DNA of 64,000 nucleotides from Halichoerus grypus (GCF_964656455.1 NC_135718.1:21588449-21652448); one strand, 5' to 3'; positions 46,840-58,260 are shown, counted from the first letter of the stretch. Made by a program: numbers and translations. The notes: generated by a model from the letters alone, not told the origin.

Positions 46840-47930
46840 GCTGATGTCACCAGACAAATGAACTTTTGAAATAGTCAGTGAAGTGTATATGAACTGGACT
46901 AGGTGAAGAAACTGAAGCTTAGGAACCAAGATTGAATTAAAAGCCCAATGGCCATGCCTTGAACATCCTCCAAAGGAGCCTGGGTTTCCCTGGAAGGCAA
47001 TGGGGTTCTGTCTAATTCTCTCTACTCCTTTGTTGCTTTTCTGAGGACTATGAAACTATTCTCCCTGGCATCTGGTCCAGCGATGTCTCAAAAAGCTCTT
47101 AGAGGGGATTGCATTCTATCCACAAGAGCAGAGGTACAACTTTACCTTCGGGAAGAGGTTTTGTCTGTTTGCCATTTTCTCAGGGTGTGGGTCTGGCTGG
47201 AATGAAAAATGTTCAGTAACTAAGAAAGCATTCTGATCATATTGTAGAATTTCCTCTAAATTCTCTCCTCAGAATCTGAGTGTGATTATGAAATTCTTTA
47301 GTATTTAATTCCATGGGTAAGTGATTAGGGAATAAAAATGTAAGTTTCCATAAAGAAGGTGATAATGACAAGAAGGTGGAGAAACACGGCATTAGATCAG
47401 ATGTCCCAGATCCCCTTATTCATTTAAACATTTCAAATTGTTGCCAACTTTCAAACTTAGACGATTTTATGTAAATATCTAAATTCCTGGTGTCTTTTAA
47501 AAATGAAAATCAGAAGCTCTGGCAACTGTGGGCTGATGGTTTCCATGGCAATAATTGACCAAACCTGTGTAGCAGTTTCACCAATGAGTAGGTCACATGC
47601 TCTGTTGTGCATCCCGATCTGTCACATTCCCCACTAATGATGTGCATTCTGACCCATTTCACTTATCTGGGTTACCTGTCTGGACACTGCAGGTATCTAT
47701 TAACATTCACAGTATTCAGATAAAAATCATTACAATTTCAGAGACAGATGTTTTAGCAGTCAGGGAGAGAGAAGTCAGCAAAACATTGAGAGCTCAAAGA
47801 TGGCTTCATAAGAAAAGTGGGAATGAAGCTGTCTTATAAAAAATCAAGATTTATTGAGGCAATAAAGGAGGGTACTTTAGTGGAGGGTGCATAAGAGGAA
47901 CAAGAGATAACGCAAAATTAAATTCTGGTG
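46840..47930. other. No recognised gene or repeat
   Basis: Non-coding DNA. An 80-codon frame at 47597-47839 has no recognisable domain. Confidence 0.45.
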
Positions 47931-47934
47931 GGCA

Positions 47935-49140
47935 AAAGACCAACCGTGCAAAGTAAAACATTTTAAACGTTTAGAATAAAATGTGAAACATTATATTTAC
48001 AGTCTTAGGTTTGCAAAGATTTTCCTTTTCAAATGACCTAAAAAAGGACGAACCATAAAGGAAAAAAAATGGGTAAGTTTGAATCCATTCAATAAAGAAC
48101 ATCTGTTCATCTAAAGACATCATAAACAAGGTAAAAAGACAAGGAACAGATTTTGAGAAGATATTTGCAATGCATAAAACTGACAAAAGCTAAGTATCCA
48201 GAATTTATAAAGCGCTTCTACAAATCAAAATGAAAGAAGATAAACAACCCAATGAAAAAAAGGGCAAAATATATGAAAATGTCATTCACAAAAGATAAAA
48301 GACAAATGGACAATAAGTACATGAGAATGTGCTCAATCTGACATGTTATCAGAGAAAGGCAGATTAAAACAATAGAAAGCTATTATTCTGTACCCCTGAG
48401 ACTTACATAAATCTAAAGTCAAATAATGCCGAAGCGCTAGACACAGATGTGGCAAATTTGGAAATTCCAAACAGTAAAAGCTGGTACATACCTTCGGGGG
48501 GCAAATGACAATATTGAATAAATTGTGTTATGTACATACTTCTTAACCCAGTAACTGTAGTGCTATGTATGTACCTTGAAGAGATTTTCACACATGTGCA
48601 AAAGACAATGTATGCTTGACAGTTCATTATATTATTGTATATGGTTGGGGAACCCATCTTAAATTGAAAATTAAGATTAGGGGCGCCTGGGTGGTTCAGT
48701 TGGTTAAGGATCTTGCCTTCGGATCAGGTCATGATCCCAGGATCCTGGGATCAAGCCCAGCATCAGGCTCCCTGCTCAGTGGGAGCCTGCTTCTCCCTCT
48801 CCCTCTTCCTGCCACTGTGTACATTCTCTCTCTCTCTCTTTCTCTCTCTCTGTCAAATAAATAAATAAAATCTTTAAAAAAAAGAAAAGAAAAAGAAAAA
48901 AAAAGAAAATTAAGATTGATTGAAACATCTTAAATGATCCTGAACAGAAAAAGTGATAAATAAATTATGATATAGTCACAAAATGCAAAGCTGTAAGATA
49001 ATGGAAATAATTGCACTAATACAACATCTGTCAATTTAGCTAAATCTCCAAAACCTTCAAAAATCAAAATGCAGAGAAATTTACTCAACTGAATATAAAA
49101 GCATGAAAAATAAGAGTGAATAACATGATTGCTAAAAAGA
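47935..49140 (+). mobile_element. Old L1, end of ORF2 and 3' UTR, split by a SINEC
   Basis: Sense L1: TTTGCAAAGATTTTCCTTTT, GGACGAACCATAAAGG, GAGAAGATATTTGCAATGCA, ATCCAGAATTTATAAAGCGC, then 3' UTR. It resumes after the SINEC (48679-48904) with TTAAATGATCCTGAACAG and GATATAGTCACAAAATGC. Many stops; non-functional. Confidence 0.82.
48679..48904 (+). mobile_element. SINEC retroposon with expanded A-rich tail
   Basis: GGGCGCCTGGGTGGTTCAGT head, GTCATGATCCCAGGATCC centre, CAAATAAATAAATAAAATC tail, followed by AAAAG/AAAAAG units. Target duplication GAAAATTAAGATT at 48666-48678 and 48905-48917. Confidence 0.97.
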
Positions 49141-49735
49141 AAAAAAAAAAAAAGTCAAGATAGAAATAGAAATGGGTTTGTGTGAAGGGAGAAAGGCTCT
49201 AATGTTGCCAATATCCGGCCCAGGGCACACTAGGGCCCTGAGTAGGGAAACGTGAAAAGTTGCACTTTGTTATAGAAGCTTTAAATGTTGCTGTGCTTCT
49301 GTTGTCTGATCAAGAAACCACAGACAAGGTCTCCTTTCAAGGATATTATTACCTGGGGGAGACGAGCCATTGTATATTCATGTGGAGGATGGTAGTTTCT
49401 GTTTCAACACTTTTATCTGAAGAAATAACAGTCTTTTGCAGAGTAGCCAGTCCTGAGAGAGAGAAAAATCAGTTGATGTTCTCTTTGGTATGGACATCAT
49501 GTAGAGAAAGACAATTGGGCTCCCATAGATTATTCCCTTTATTAGAGAAACTTTACTTCTTTGTTCAAATGTTTACAATGACCTTACTACTGTCAAGATC
49601 TCAGTCCATGCCTAGCCTCTGCTTGAATACATACAAATCAGCCAAAAGCAGAGCTCTGAAAATTATACCATCCTTCTCAGAAACCCCAGATCCTCATTCT
49701 CTGAAAAAAGACCAGATCCTGCATTCTCTCAGGGT
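49140..49735. other. Unclassified sequence with the window's longest open frame
   Basis: A 207-codon frame starts at 49260 on TTG; the first in-frame ATG is near 49380. It ends in the L1 at 49737 onward. No signal peptide, domain or splice context is visible. AGATCCT..CATTCTCT is locally duplicated (49687 and 49712). Not called as a gene. Confidence 0.4.
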
Positions 49736-49736
49736 T

Positions 49737-50930
49737 TTTTTTTTTTTTTCCTTCTTTTTGAACAGTTTTTGTTTTACAGCAAAACTGAGCAGAAAGTATA
49801 GAGAGTGGATACTCCCTCCCCCCCACAAAAGCACAGCCCACCTACTGTTAACATCTCACACCAGAGTGGTACACCTGTTATGAATGATGAACCTATACTG
49901 ACACCTCATTGTCCCCCAAAGTCCGTAGTTTATGTCAGGGTTCACTCTTGGTGGTGTACATTCTTATGGGTTTTGGCAAATGTATATCACATGTACTCAC
50001 CATTATAGCATCATACAGAGTAGTTTCTCTGCCCCCCAAATCCTTTGTACTCCATCAATTCATCCCTTTCTCCTCATAGCCTCTGACAACCACAGATCTT
50101 TTCACTGTCTCCACAGCTTTGCCTTTTCCAAAGTGTCATATAGTATTATATAGTATGTAGCTTTTTCAGATTGGCTTCTTTTGCTTAGTAACATGTATTT
50201 AAGTTTCCTCCATGTATTTTCAGGTTGATAGCTCATTCCTATTAACACTAAATAATATTCCATTGTATGGATGTACTATAGTTTATTTATCCATTCACCC
50301 ACTGAAGGGCATCTTGGTTGCTTCCAAGTTTTGGTAATTATGAATGCAACTGCTGTTAACATCCATGAGCAGGTTTTTGTGTGGACATAAGTTTTCATCT
50401 CCTTTGGGTAAATATCAAAGAGTATGATTGCTGAATCAAAGTATGTTTAGTTTTGGGAGAAACTGTCAAATCGTCTTCCAAAGTGGTTGCATCATTTTGT
50501 ATTCCTACCAGCAATGAATGAGATTCCCTGCTGGTCCACATACTTGTCATCATTTGGTGTTGTCAGTGTTCTGGATTTTGGCCATTATAATAGGTGTGTA
50601 GTGGTATCTTACTGTTGTTTTAGGTTGAATTTCCCTAATAATATACAATGTGGAGCATCTTTTCATATGCTTATTTGTCATCTGTATATCTTCTCTGATG
50701 AGATACCAGTCAAGACCTTCTGCCCATTTTTAAATCAGTTTGTTTTCTTATTTTGAGTTTTAAGAGTTCTTTGTATCTTGGATACCAGTCCCTTATTACT
50801 AAGTTTTTTACAAATATTTTCCTCCATTCTTATTCTCTGACATTGTCTTTTATACAGCATTTTTCGTCTTAAAGAAGTCCATCTTATCAATTATTTCTTT
50901 AATAGCTCATGCTTCTGATGTTGTACAGCC
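49737..50930 (-). mobile_element. L1 3' UTR and end of ORF2, antisense
   Basis: Begins with a poly-T (49735-49749), then AACAGTTTTTGTTTTACAGC, ACCACAGATCTTTTCACTGT, CATATAGTATTATATAGT, TATTCCATTGTATGGATGTA, CAATTATTTCTTTAATAGCT. This is a reversed L1 3' region, truncated at its 5' end near 50930. Confidence 0.9.
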
Positions 50931-50984
50931 TCTGATTTTTGACTCCAGCTTTATTTTACCTTCTACACTCCTCATCTCTTCATC

Positions 50985-51275
50985 TGTTATGTCAACAGGT
51001 GTTTACTGTGAACTTCTTGTGATCACACAGAATTGCGAAGGAGCAAGAGAGACAATAGTGTTATTCTCATGTAGCTCATACACCAGGGTAGAAGCAGACC
51101 ATAAACACACTGACAAACAAATAAGAGAATTTCAGAGACTATGAGTGCTACAAAATCTGTAAAACAAAAAATATGGTACAGTTTCCCTGGCGACACTAGG
51201 CAAGGTGATCAGGCGAGGTAACACTGGGGAGATGAAACCTGAGGTGACACCAGTAGGATATGAAACAGTCACTTA
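50985..51275 (-). mobile_element. L2 fragment, antisense
   Basis: CAACAGGTGTTTACTGTGAA, TCTCATGTAGCTCATACACC, CTATGAGTGCTACAAAATC, GGCAAGGTGATCAGGCGAGG and GAGATGAAACCTGAGGTGAC parallel reversed L2. Confidence 0.72.
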
Positions 51276-51329
51276 AACATCTGTGTGAGGAACAGGTCAG
51301 ACTCCTCTCCTGTGCTCTGGCTCAACTGC

Positions 51330-51560
51330 CCTCCCTGTCCTGAATGCATCTATTCCTTCGGGTCACTGTGCCTTTGGTCTAGGCTGATGTTTCTGCCTAG
51401 AGCACCGCTCCCCTGATACCTGCGCATGAAAGTCCTACTGCGCTTCCTGCGCCACCACCTCCAGGATGTCTTACTGACTCCCCTCCTTCAGTGCTCCTAT
51501 TCTGCCTCTGCCATTCCTGTCAGTAACAACGTCAGCATAGTCCCTCTGCCTGGGCTGTTT
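51330..51560 (+). mobile_element. L2 fragment, sense
   Basis: TTCTGCCTAGAGCACCGCTC, CTCCTTCAGTGCTCC and GATGTCTTACTGACTCCC resemble sense L2. It lies next to an antisense L2, so two copies are present. Confidence 0.6.
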
Positions 51561-52300
51561 TGATTACCAGTGATTGGACCACTAAAATGGGTGTAAGGGG
51601 GGAAAAAGAGGGCATATATTGGGTTAGAAAGCCTGTCATTAAGAACTGATGACTGGTAAGAGCTTCCTAACTCCACCTTCGGATTTTAGTACATGGTTTT
51701 TGGAAGCAGAGGTTTGTTCTCTGTGGCACAATCTATCACATATTAGGTCTTACATATATTAGGTGCTTCTGAAATATATGTTAACTAAGTCTTTGTATTC
51801 TGTTTTTCAGTTATTGTTGGGTAATATTTATTGAGTGCTTATTGTGTGCCAAGTTCTATGCTAAGAATTGCTTATGCATGGTCTTATTTAATTCCTATAT
51901 ATGGCCTGTGAGTTAGACAGCATGATTATTTATGCTTTATAGATAATACAGCAAAATACAGATAATACAGAAAAAATATTTAACTACAACAATAACAATA
52001 CAAGGTATTATTCTTTGACCATTTCTTTGGATCAGAACAATCTGGTGAAACAATTTTCTTTTAAAAACTTCCAACTAACCTGCCATTTCCAGTTGATCAA
52101 ATGAAACAAATTGGTAGTGGCCAGGGCTGACATATTGGGTTACATCAGTTGAGCCTAAATCTATTTCCCAGGACATTGCAGCCCATAGGTTATATGCAAG
52201 GTCATTTTATTGGCCCTTATTCTTTATTCATTTCTTGATCTTTTTTTTTTTTTCAATGCATGCTTCCAGTCTTTCAAAGAAAAACAAAATGTGGAGTATA
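51560..52300. other. No recognised gene; one MIR inside
   Basis: Non-coding DNA holding the MIR at 51815-51950 and a short ATACAGATAATACAG tandem near 51945. Confidence 0.45.
51815..51950 (-). mobile_element. MIR fragment, antisense
   Basis: AATATTTATTGAGTGCTTAT, TGTGTGCCAAGTTCTATGCT, GGTCTTATTTAATTCC and GTGAGTTAGACAGCATGATT, reversed MIR. Confidence 0.85.
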
Positions 52301-52309
52301 CTTTTCCTT

Positions 52310-52625
52310 TACTTTCCTTTGTGCTTGGCCTTGTGACCTCCCTTGGTCAATGGAGCATAGGACTAGGTAACAGGCTCCATTTCTTTCCTGGCATCTCTCA
52401 GAAGAGTTTTCTCTGGGTATTCCCTGCCTCCTCAGTCTGGGTCCCAGAATGAACTCATGTCAGTCAGACCTGCCCCAGCTGACCACCCACCATAGACTGC
52501 ATGCAGCATGAGAAGGGGGGCAGCAGACCCAACAGCATGAAGCTGAGCCACACCATGAGAAATAATGTGTATTGTTGTATGTCACTGTTGGTGCCTGTTG
52601 GTTACACAGCAATAAAATCCAAATA
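52310..52625 (+). mobile_element. MLT1-like LTR (ERVL-MaLR)
   Basis: CCTTGTGACCTCCCTTGGTC, CAATGGAGCATAGGACTAGG, CAGTCTGGGTCCCAGAATGA and TTGGTTACACAGCAATA are typical MLT-like LTR blocks. The 80-codon frame here is part of it. Confidence 0.6.
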
Positions 52626-52866
52626 CCTATCTAATAACTTTTATTAGGAAAAAAAGTAGAAGTGGTTGGGGGGAGTGGCCACCACAGGAATCCATACTTT
52701 CCATTGTCACAGTCCATTCATCCTAAGGCACAATGTCATTTTGTCCTTTCACTGATTTTTTTTTCCCTTTCTCTAGCCCTATTCTTCTTCCTAAATCAGG
52801 TTTAATAAGATTGTTTATTTGAGTTAACATGGTGAAGTTTTTTGCAATAAAGAATATCACATTGTG

Positions 52867-53039
52867 GAGCTCCTGGGTGGCTCAATCGGTAGAGTCCTGG
52901 GATTGAGCCCCCATCGGGCTCCCTGCTCAGCAGGGGAGTCTGCTTCTCCCTCTCTGTCTGTCCCTGCTTGTATGCTCTCTCTCTCTCTCTCTCTCTGGCT
53001 CACTCTCCCTCTCTCAAATAAATAAATAAAATTTTTAAA
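52867..53039 (+). mobile_element. SINEC with internal deletion
   Basis: CTCCTGGGTGGCTCAATCGG joins directly to TAGAGTCCTGGGATTGAGCC, removing about 45 bp between the A and B boxes. CT-rich stretch and CAAATAAATAAATAAAATTT tail intact. Perfect 18-bp target duplication AAAGAATATCACATTGTG at 52849-52866 and 53040-53057. Confidence 0.97.
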
Positions 53040-53254
53040 AAAGAATATCACATTGTGCTGAATCAAGTCCTAGAAGGAACAACAAAGGTGACAAGACAAA
53101 AAGAGCTAAAAGGAAGCCAGTTTGATGTGCTCTCTTAGAGTAGATGACTTGCAGACACAGGTTACTTTCATTCATTCTCTACATTGGCTAGCGCTCTCTG
53201 CTTCTTCCAAATTCAGAGTTTCAGCTTCACAATTTTTGGCCAAGAAAGAGGCAT

Positions 53255-53350
53255 TTTGAAGCACTTATCTCTATAATACCTAGACTATGGCAAGATCTTA
53301 CCAAATGTTGGTCAAATAAATGAATGAATGAACAAATAAACCAAACAATC
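53255..53350 (+). mobile_element. L2/MIR 3' end (tentative)
   Basis: ATACCTAGACTATGGCAAGA then GTTGGTCAAATAAATGAATG and AATGAACAAATAA resemble the L2 3' end. Confidence 0.5.
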
Positions 53351-53404
53351 AGTGAATCGATGAATGATAATCAATAGAAAAGATTATCAATGATAACAAT
53401 GATC

Positions 53405-54700
53405 CCAACAGCAATATGATTTATTTGACACTTACAATGTGAAAGGACAAGAGCTCATTGCTCTTCTCCCTTTTTGCATTAAATCCTCACAATGTCCTAT
53501 TGATGTAGGTGACATGCATCTCACAAATGAGAACATTGAGGGTTGAGCAATTAGTTCAGAATGAAATAGGTAGTAGCAACATCCTTCTAGATATGTCTCC
53601 TGAGGCAAGGGAAACAAAAGCAAAAATAAACTATTGGGAATACATCAAAATGAAAAGCTTCTGCACAGCAAAATAAATAAATAAATAACAAAACTAAAAG
53701 GCAACCTACTGAATGGGAGAAGATATTTGCAAATGACATATCAAAAACATAAAGAATTTATAAAACTCAAACCCCCAAAATGAATAACCTAATTAAAAAA
53801 TGGGCAGAAGACATGAATAGACATTTTTCCAAAGAAGACATACAGATGGCCAACAGACACATGAAAGGTTGCTCAACATCACTCATCATCAGGGAAATGC
53901 AAATCAACCGCCATGAGCTACCACTTCACACTTGTCAGAATGGCTAAAATCAAAACACCAGAAACAACAAGCATTGGCAAGGATGTGGAGAAAAAGAAAC
54001 CTTCTTGCCCTGTTGGTGGGAATGTAAACTGGTACAGTCACTGTGGAAAACATATGGAGTTTCCTCAAAAAATTAAAAATAGAACTACTCTCTGATCCAG
54101 TAATTGCACTAGTGGATATTTTCCCAAAGAACATGAAAACACTAATTCAAAGGGATATATGCACCCCCATGTTTATTGCAGCATTATTTACAATAGCCAA
54201 ACTGGTAGCAGCCCAAGTTCCATGGTAGATGAATGGATAAATAAATTTATATATATAATGGAATATTACTCAGCCATTAAAAAGAAAAAACTTGTTATTT
54301 GTAACGTGGATGGATCTGAAAAGTATAATGCTAAGTGAAATAAACCAGTCAGAAAAAGATAGGTACCATATGATTTCACTCATATGTGGAATTTAAGAAA
54401 AATATGAACAAAGAGGGGAAAAAAAGGAGAGAAACAAACCAAAAACAGACTCTTAACTATAAAGAACAAACAGATGGTGAGGTGTGGGGGGATGGGTGAA
54501 ATAGGTGAAGGGGATTATGAGTACACTTATCTTGAAGAGCACTGAGTAATATATGGAACTCTTGAATCACTGTATTGTACACCTGAAACTAATATAACAC
54601 TGTATGTTAACTACACTGGAATTAAAATTTTAAAAAGAATGAAATTGGTAGTAAATGCTAAAAGTGAGATGCAATTCCTGCTTTCTCTGTCCTAGGTAAG
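53405..54700 (-). mobile_element. MIR, antisense, split by an L1
   Basis: Left part 53405-53575: GATTTATTTGACACTTACAA, AATCCTCACAATGTCC, AAATGAGAACATTGAG. Right part from 54637: GGTAGTAAATGCTAAAAGTG. Both halves fit one reversed MIR with the L1 at 53576-54636 inside. Confidence 0.75.
53576..54636 (+). mobile_element. 5'-truncated L1 with target-site duplications
   Basis: About 1.06 kb covering the end of ORF2 and the 3' UTR: GAAGATATTTGCAAATGACA, GGGAAATGCAAATCAACCGC, GGTGGGAATGTAAACTGGTA, TTACTCAGCCATTAAAAAG, CACTGTATTGTACACCTGAA, ending CTGGAATTAAAATTTTAAAA. Target duplication of 17 bp, one mismatch, at 53559-53575 and 54637-54653. Frames of about 60 codons inside are L1 remnants. Confidence 0.95.
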
Positions 54701-55200
54701 TCTCAGGCTTCACAGAAACCCATTCAGTGAATCACTTTTATTGTTGTGGCTTATTCCTGTTTTACAGATGAAATAACAAGGGCTTAAAGAGATGTGGGAT
54801 CCTTATACAAAACCCCTGGAAGGACCAGCAGTGGGAAATGTGGAGATGAAGAGAACTAAGACTTGCTCTATGGAAATTGCAAAATTAAAAGAAAGAGATG
54901 TGACTCTGAGGCCAAGGGTCCCAAGATTGGAAACAACACCATTGCCACACTCTGAAATCTGGCTTTGATGCTCGCAGAAGGCTCAGCCATCAGGCTGCCA
55001 TGCTGACCCTCCCTTCTGAAGACAAGGATCTGACTGTATTCGGCTTCTTACACAGACTGCCTCTCTAGGAGGATGTCACTATCTTTATATACTGTGATAC
55101 CTTGTAAAGACAAGCTTTGATTTCTTCTCAACAAATATCCTTTCTTCCTCTCTTCACTGCCAATTATGCTGAGAATTACGCTGCTTAGGCTTTATTCCCC
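54700..55200. other. No recognised gene; possible MIR scrap
   Basis: TGTTTTACAGATGAAATAAC near 54758 may be a further reversed MIR scrap. The rest is unremarkable. Confidence 0.4.
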
Positions 55201-55205
55201 TAGAC

Positions 55206-55388
55206 CAGGATTTCTCAACCTCATCAACTTTATCACCATTAATTTTTCAAGTAATTCTTCTTTTTATTGGGGAGGGGTGCCTTGTGAATTGTAGCATGTT
55301 TAACAGCTTCCCCTGGCCTCCAGTCAGTATCACAAGAACCTCCTACCCACCACTCCCCATTTGTGGGTTGTGACAATTAAAAGTGTCT
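55206..55388 (-). mobile_element. MER20 (hAT-Charlie) copy
   Basis: CAGGATTTCTCAACCTCATC, GAATTGTAGCATGTTTAACA, GCTTCCCCTGGCCTCCAGTC, TTGTGACAATTAAAAGTGTC follow MER20 in reverse. Non-autonomous DNA transposon relic. Confidence 0.88.
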
Positions 55389-55399
55389 AGCTTAGTTTA

Positions 55400-56690
55400 A
55401 TTAAGAATTTAATTCCTGTTAGGATTCTAGGATGGTCATTAAGTTGGCACATCAGTCAATTACCCCTTTCTGTGCATGAATTTCAGATTCCTTCTTGAGA
55501 ACAGGTGTTAATGGAATGGTGATTGGAGGAAAAGAAGTAAGGAAAGACTCATGAATAATATGTGAAGGGGAGGTTTCAGACATAAAGATATTGACCTCTA
55601 AGACTCAAGTCTTAGTGACTAGGTGACTTAGTGACAAAGACTAATTCCCCTTTTCTTATATTTTGCCTCTGCTCTTATCTTTGCGTTCTAACATTTCCTA
55701 TTTATTCACATATATGTATCTATCATCTAATTTAGCAGAAAGAATATTATGAAGCCCTCTTATTTAGGGTCTTTGGGGCTGAATATCAAAATAAAACACA
55801 ATCCTAGACATTAAGAAGCTCACAGTTTTGTGACCCTTTCACAGCCCAGATCTCTGCTTGCTGATGTGGTCTTGCTTCATCCTACACCAGACTGATACCT
55901 AAGAACAAAAGGCGTCTCTTCAAGAATCTGTAAGTACTCAGTTCTCATGAAGTCACAATTTAGGTAAAAGACTTAACAACACTCAAATTAAAAGTGAACT
56001 GTCAACAATTTATTTTCTTTAAAAGATGAAGTATTCTACGACTGAACCTCTGTTAAGGGCTTAATTATAAGGTGCTAATAGATTTGGAAAGCACAGTTTT
56101 CCATTTGTTTAATTTAAAATGGAAGTTAAATTACTGATTCATTTGTGCTACCTCAGGCTGTAAGCACCATTCATTCATTTATATGAAACAACAAAGTTCA
56201 CTGGGTCTCAGACTGTCCAGTGCCAGTAAGGTGTTCTCAAGGATTCTGTCTCCCTGGGGGCAATTTCCTTCACCCATTAAGCCCTTCAATCACTTGTGTC
56301 CACCCAAGAGCAGGATAAGTGTTTGGCCCCACTTTCCCTGCCAGTTATTTTTCAGGACAGACTTTTTCACATTTCACTGGTTCTGTGGGAGAAAAATGCC
56401 ATGTTGACCATAGAGATTTCATTCTTTGTCCGTGTCACATTTCACTGATGCGTCCATTCAGAACTGGAGATGATACCCTGGTGGGAAATTTTTCTCAGGA
56501 AAAGGGTGGCTGAATTGCTATTGACAATATTTTCCTCTAGATAAGAGAGAGTTGCTTGTGATGAATATTCTGAGAAGCTCTAATGGATTAAAAAAAAAAA
56601 AGCCTATGTATTTAGAAGACACGCATTGTGCCTTACGTGCCCTATTCATATTCCTTTCTATTTATCATCAATTTCTCTTACACATTTTCA
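55400..56690. other. No recognised gene or repeat
   Basis: About 1.3 kb of non-coding DNA. A small AGTGACTAGGTGACTTAGTG tandem lies at 55614-55633. Two overlapping frames at 56183-56513 have no features. Confidence 0.45.
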
Positions 56691-56815
56691 CAGGTTGTCT
56701 TTGATGTAGAATCATGAGGTTTGCTTATCAGGCCTTATGTCCAGTTTATAGATGAAGAAACTGGAGCTCAGAAGGGTTAAGTGGCTTACCCTGCTTTAGT
56801 CAAGCATGCCTCCCA
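56690..56815 (-). mobile_element. MIR fragment, antisense
   Basis: TTTATAGATGAAGAAACTGG, AGCTCAGAAGGGTTAAGTGG and CTTACCCTGCTTTAGTCAAG are reversed MIR. Confidence 0.82.
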
Positions 56816-56844
56816 TTTATCCCCAAATGATGGCCAAAAGGATT

Positions 56845-57235
56845 GTGCTAGTTTTCTAGAGATGCCCTAACATAATTGAACTAACTGGGTGCCTTAAAAA
56901 ATGGAAATCTATTGCCTTATGGTTCAGGAGGCTAACGTCTGAAATCAAGGTTCCATCTGAGGGCTATGAGGGAGAGTCCATTCCAGATTTCTCTCTTTGG
57001 TCTGGAGATGGCCTTCCTCACATTCACATGACATTCTTTGTTACATAAGTCCATCTCCAAATATTCTTTTTTACAATAACATCAGTCACATTGTATTATG
57101 ACTACCCTAATAACTTCATTTTGACCCTATCTCCAGAATAAGGTCAAATAAGGTCAAACCCTATCTCCAGAATAAGGTACTAGGGATTAAGACTTTGACA
57201 CATGAATTTTGTGGGAAACAATTCAACATATAACA
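56845..57235 (-). mobile_element. MLT1 LTR (ERVL-MaLR), antisense
   Basis: Whole-length layout of a reversed MLT1: TGTGCTAGTTTTCTAGAGAT, ACTGGGTGCCTTAAAAAATG, GGTTCAGGAGGCTAACGTCT, TTCACATGACATTC, AGTCCATCTCCAAATATTC, ACACATGAATTTTGTGGGAA, ending AACATATAACA. Non-coding solo LTR with a 20-bp internal duplication (57125-57144 and 57159-57178). Confidence 0.88.
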
Positions 57236-57274
57236 GGGAAATTCATGTAAACAAATCCGAATAAACCACTCCTC

Positions 57275-57400
57275 ACTTGTTATGGAATAAAGTATAAGTT
57301 TCTTACGATGAGCCATGTGTCCCTTCCTTATGTGGCCCTTGTCCCTGGCCTCAGCCTCATCTCTTATCACCACACAGCAGGAAATCTAACCCTCCTGAAC
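57275..57400 (+). mobile_element. L2 fragment, sense (tentative)
   Basis: CCTTATGTGGCCCTTGTCCC, TGGCCTCAGCCTCATCTCTT with ATCACCACACAGC recalls the L2 'cctcatctcctaccac' block. Confidence 0.5.
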
Positions 57401-57409
57401 TACTCAGTA

Positions 57410-57510
57410 AAAGCAACTCATATTTATCAAGCACTTAAGACACTGTGCTAAGTGCCTTACATGTGTGTATAATGTAAATATATTATGCTGATCCTCAGTA
57501 CCACCATATT
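57410..57510 (-). mobile_element. MIR fragment, antisense
   Basis: CATATTTATCAAGCACTTAA, GACACTGTGCTAAGTGCCTT, ACATGTGTG and GATCCTCAGTACCACC, reversed MIR. Confidence 0.82.
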
Positions 57511-57709
57511 ATAGATTCATTTATCCATTCATTCATTCAAACATTCATTCATTCAAAAATGTTTTTGAGTGCCTATTGTGTTGAAGCTTTGTTTAAGATC
57601 CAGGGTGTACAGCTGCGAATAAAATGAAAAAAAAAAAAAATCTCAGCCTCACAAACTTACATTCTAATGGGGGGAAACAGATAATAATAAATTAAAACAT
57701 CATATAGTA

Positions 57710-58260
57710 CAGCTGACCTTTGAACAACATGAGTTTGTTTTGAACTGTGTCTACCTACATGTGGCTTTATTTTGATAAATACAGTATAGTAGTATAAATG
57801 TGTTTTCTCTTCCTTATGATTTTCCTAATAACAGTGTCTTTTCTCTAGGTTAATTTATCATAAGAATACAGTATATAATAAAAATAATATACAAAATATG
57901 TGTTAATGACTGTTTATGTTATTGGTAAGGCTTCCAGTTAACAGTAGGCTATTAATAGTTAAGTTTTGGGGGAGTCAAAAGTTGTAGGTGGACAGGCGCC
58001 TGGGTGGCTCTGTTGGTTAAGCATCCGCTTCTTGGTTTTGACTCAAGTCATGATCTCAGGGTCGTGAGATCATGCCCTGCATTGGGCTCCATGTTCAGCG
58101 AGGAGCCTGCCTCTCCCCTGTCTCTCCCCTGCTCATGCACTCACTCTCTCTCTCTCAAATAAATAAGTAAATCTTTAAAAAATATTAAAAGTTATAGGTG
58201 GATTTTCGACTGTGTGGGAAGTTGGCACCCCTATCATCCCTGTTGTTCCAGGGTCAACTG
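57710..58260 (+). mobile_element. MER2 (pogo/Tigger-type DNA transposon), split by a SINEC
   Basis: Terminal inverted repeats CAGCTGACCTTTGAACAAC at left and TTGTTCCAGGGTCAACTG at right, with TA on each side (57708-57709, 58261-58262) as expected for this superfamily. Interior AGAATACAGTATATAATA, GACTGTTTATGTTATTGGTA, ACAGTAGGCTATTAATAG. About 357 bp without the SINEC, near the usual MER2 size. No transposase. Confidence 0.95.
57993..58186 (+). mobile_element. SINEC, older subfamily, inside MER2
   Basis: CAGGCGCCTGGGTGGCTCTG head, CTTCTTGGTTTTGACTCAAG, GATCTCAGGGTCGTGAGATC centre, CAAATAAATAAGTAAATC tail. Target duplication AAAAGTTGTAGGTGGA / AAAAGTTATAGGTGGA at 57977-57992 and 58187-58202. 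Confidence 0.96.

Noticed and set aside
49260..49883. 207-codon open frame, the longest in the window
   Set aside because: It opens on TTG, its first ATG is about 40 codons in, its last third translates a poly-T and the antisense L1 3' UTR, and nothing in the residues suggests a domain. Chance or repeat-driven.
53913..54228. Two ~60-codon frames that might look like a small gene
   Set aside because: They lie wholly inside the 5'-truncated L1 at 53576-54636.
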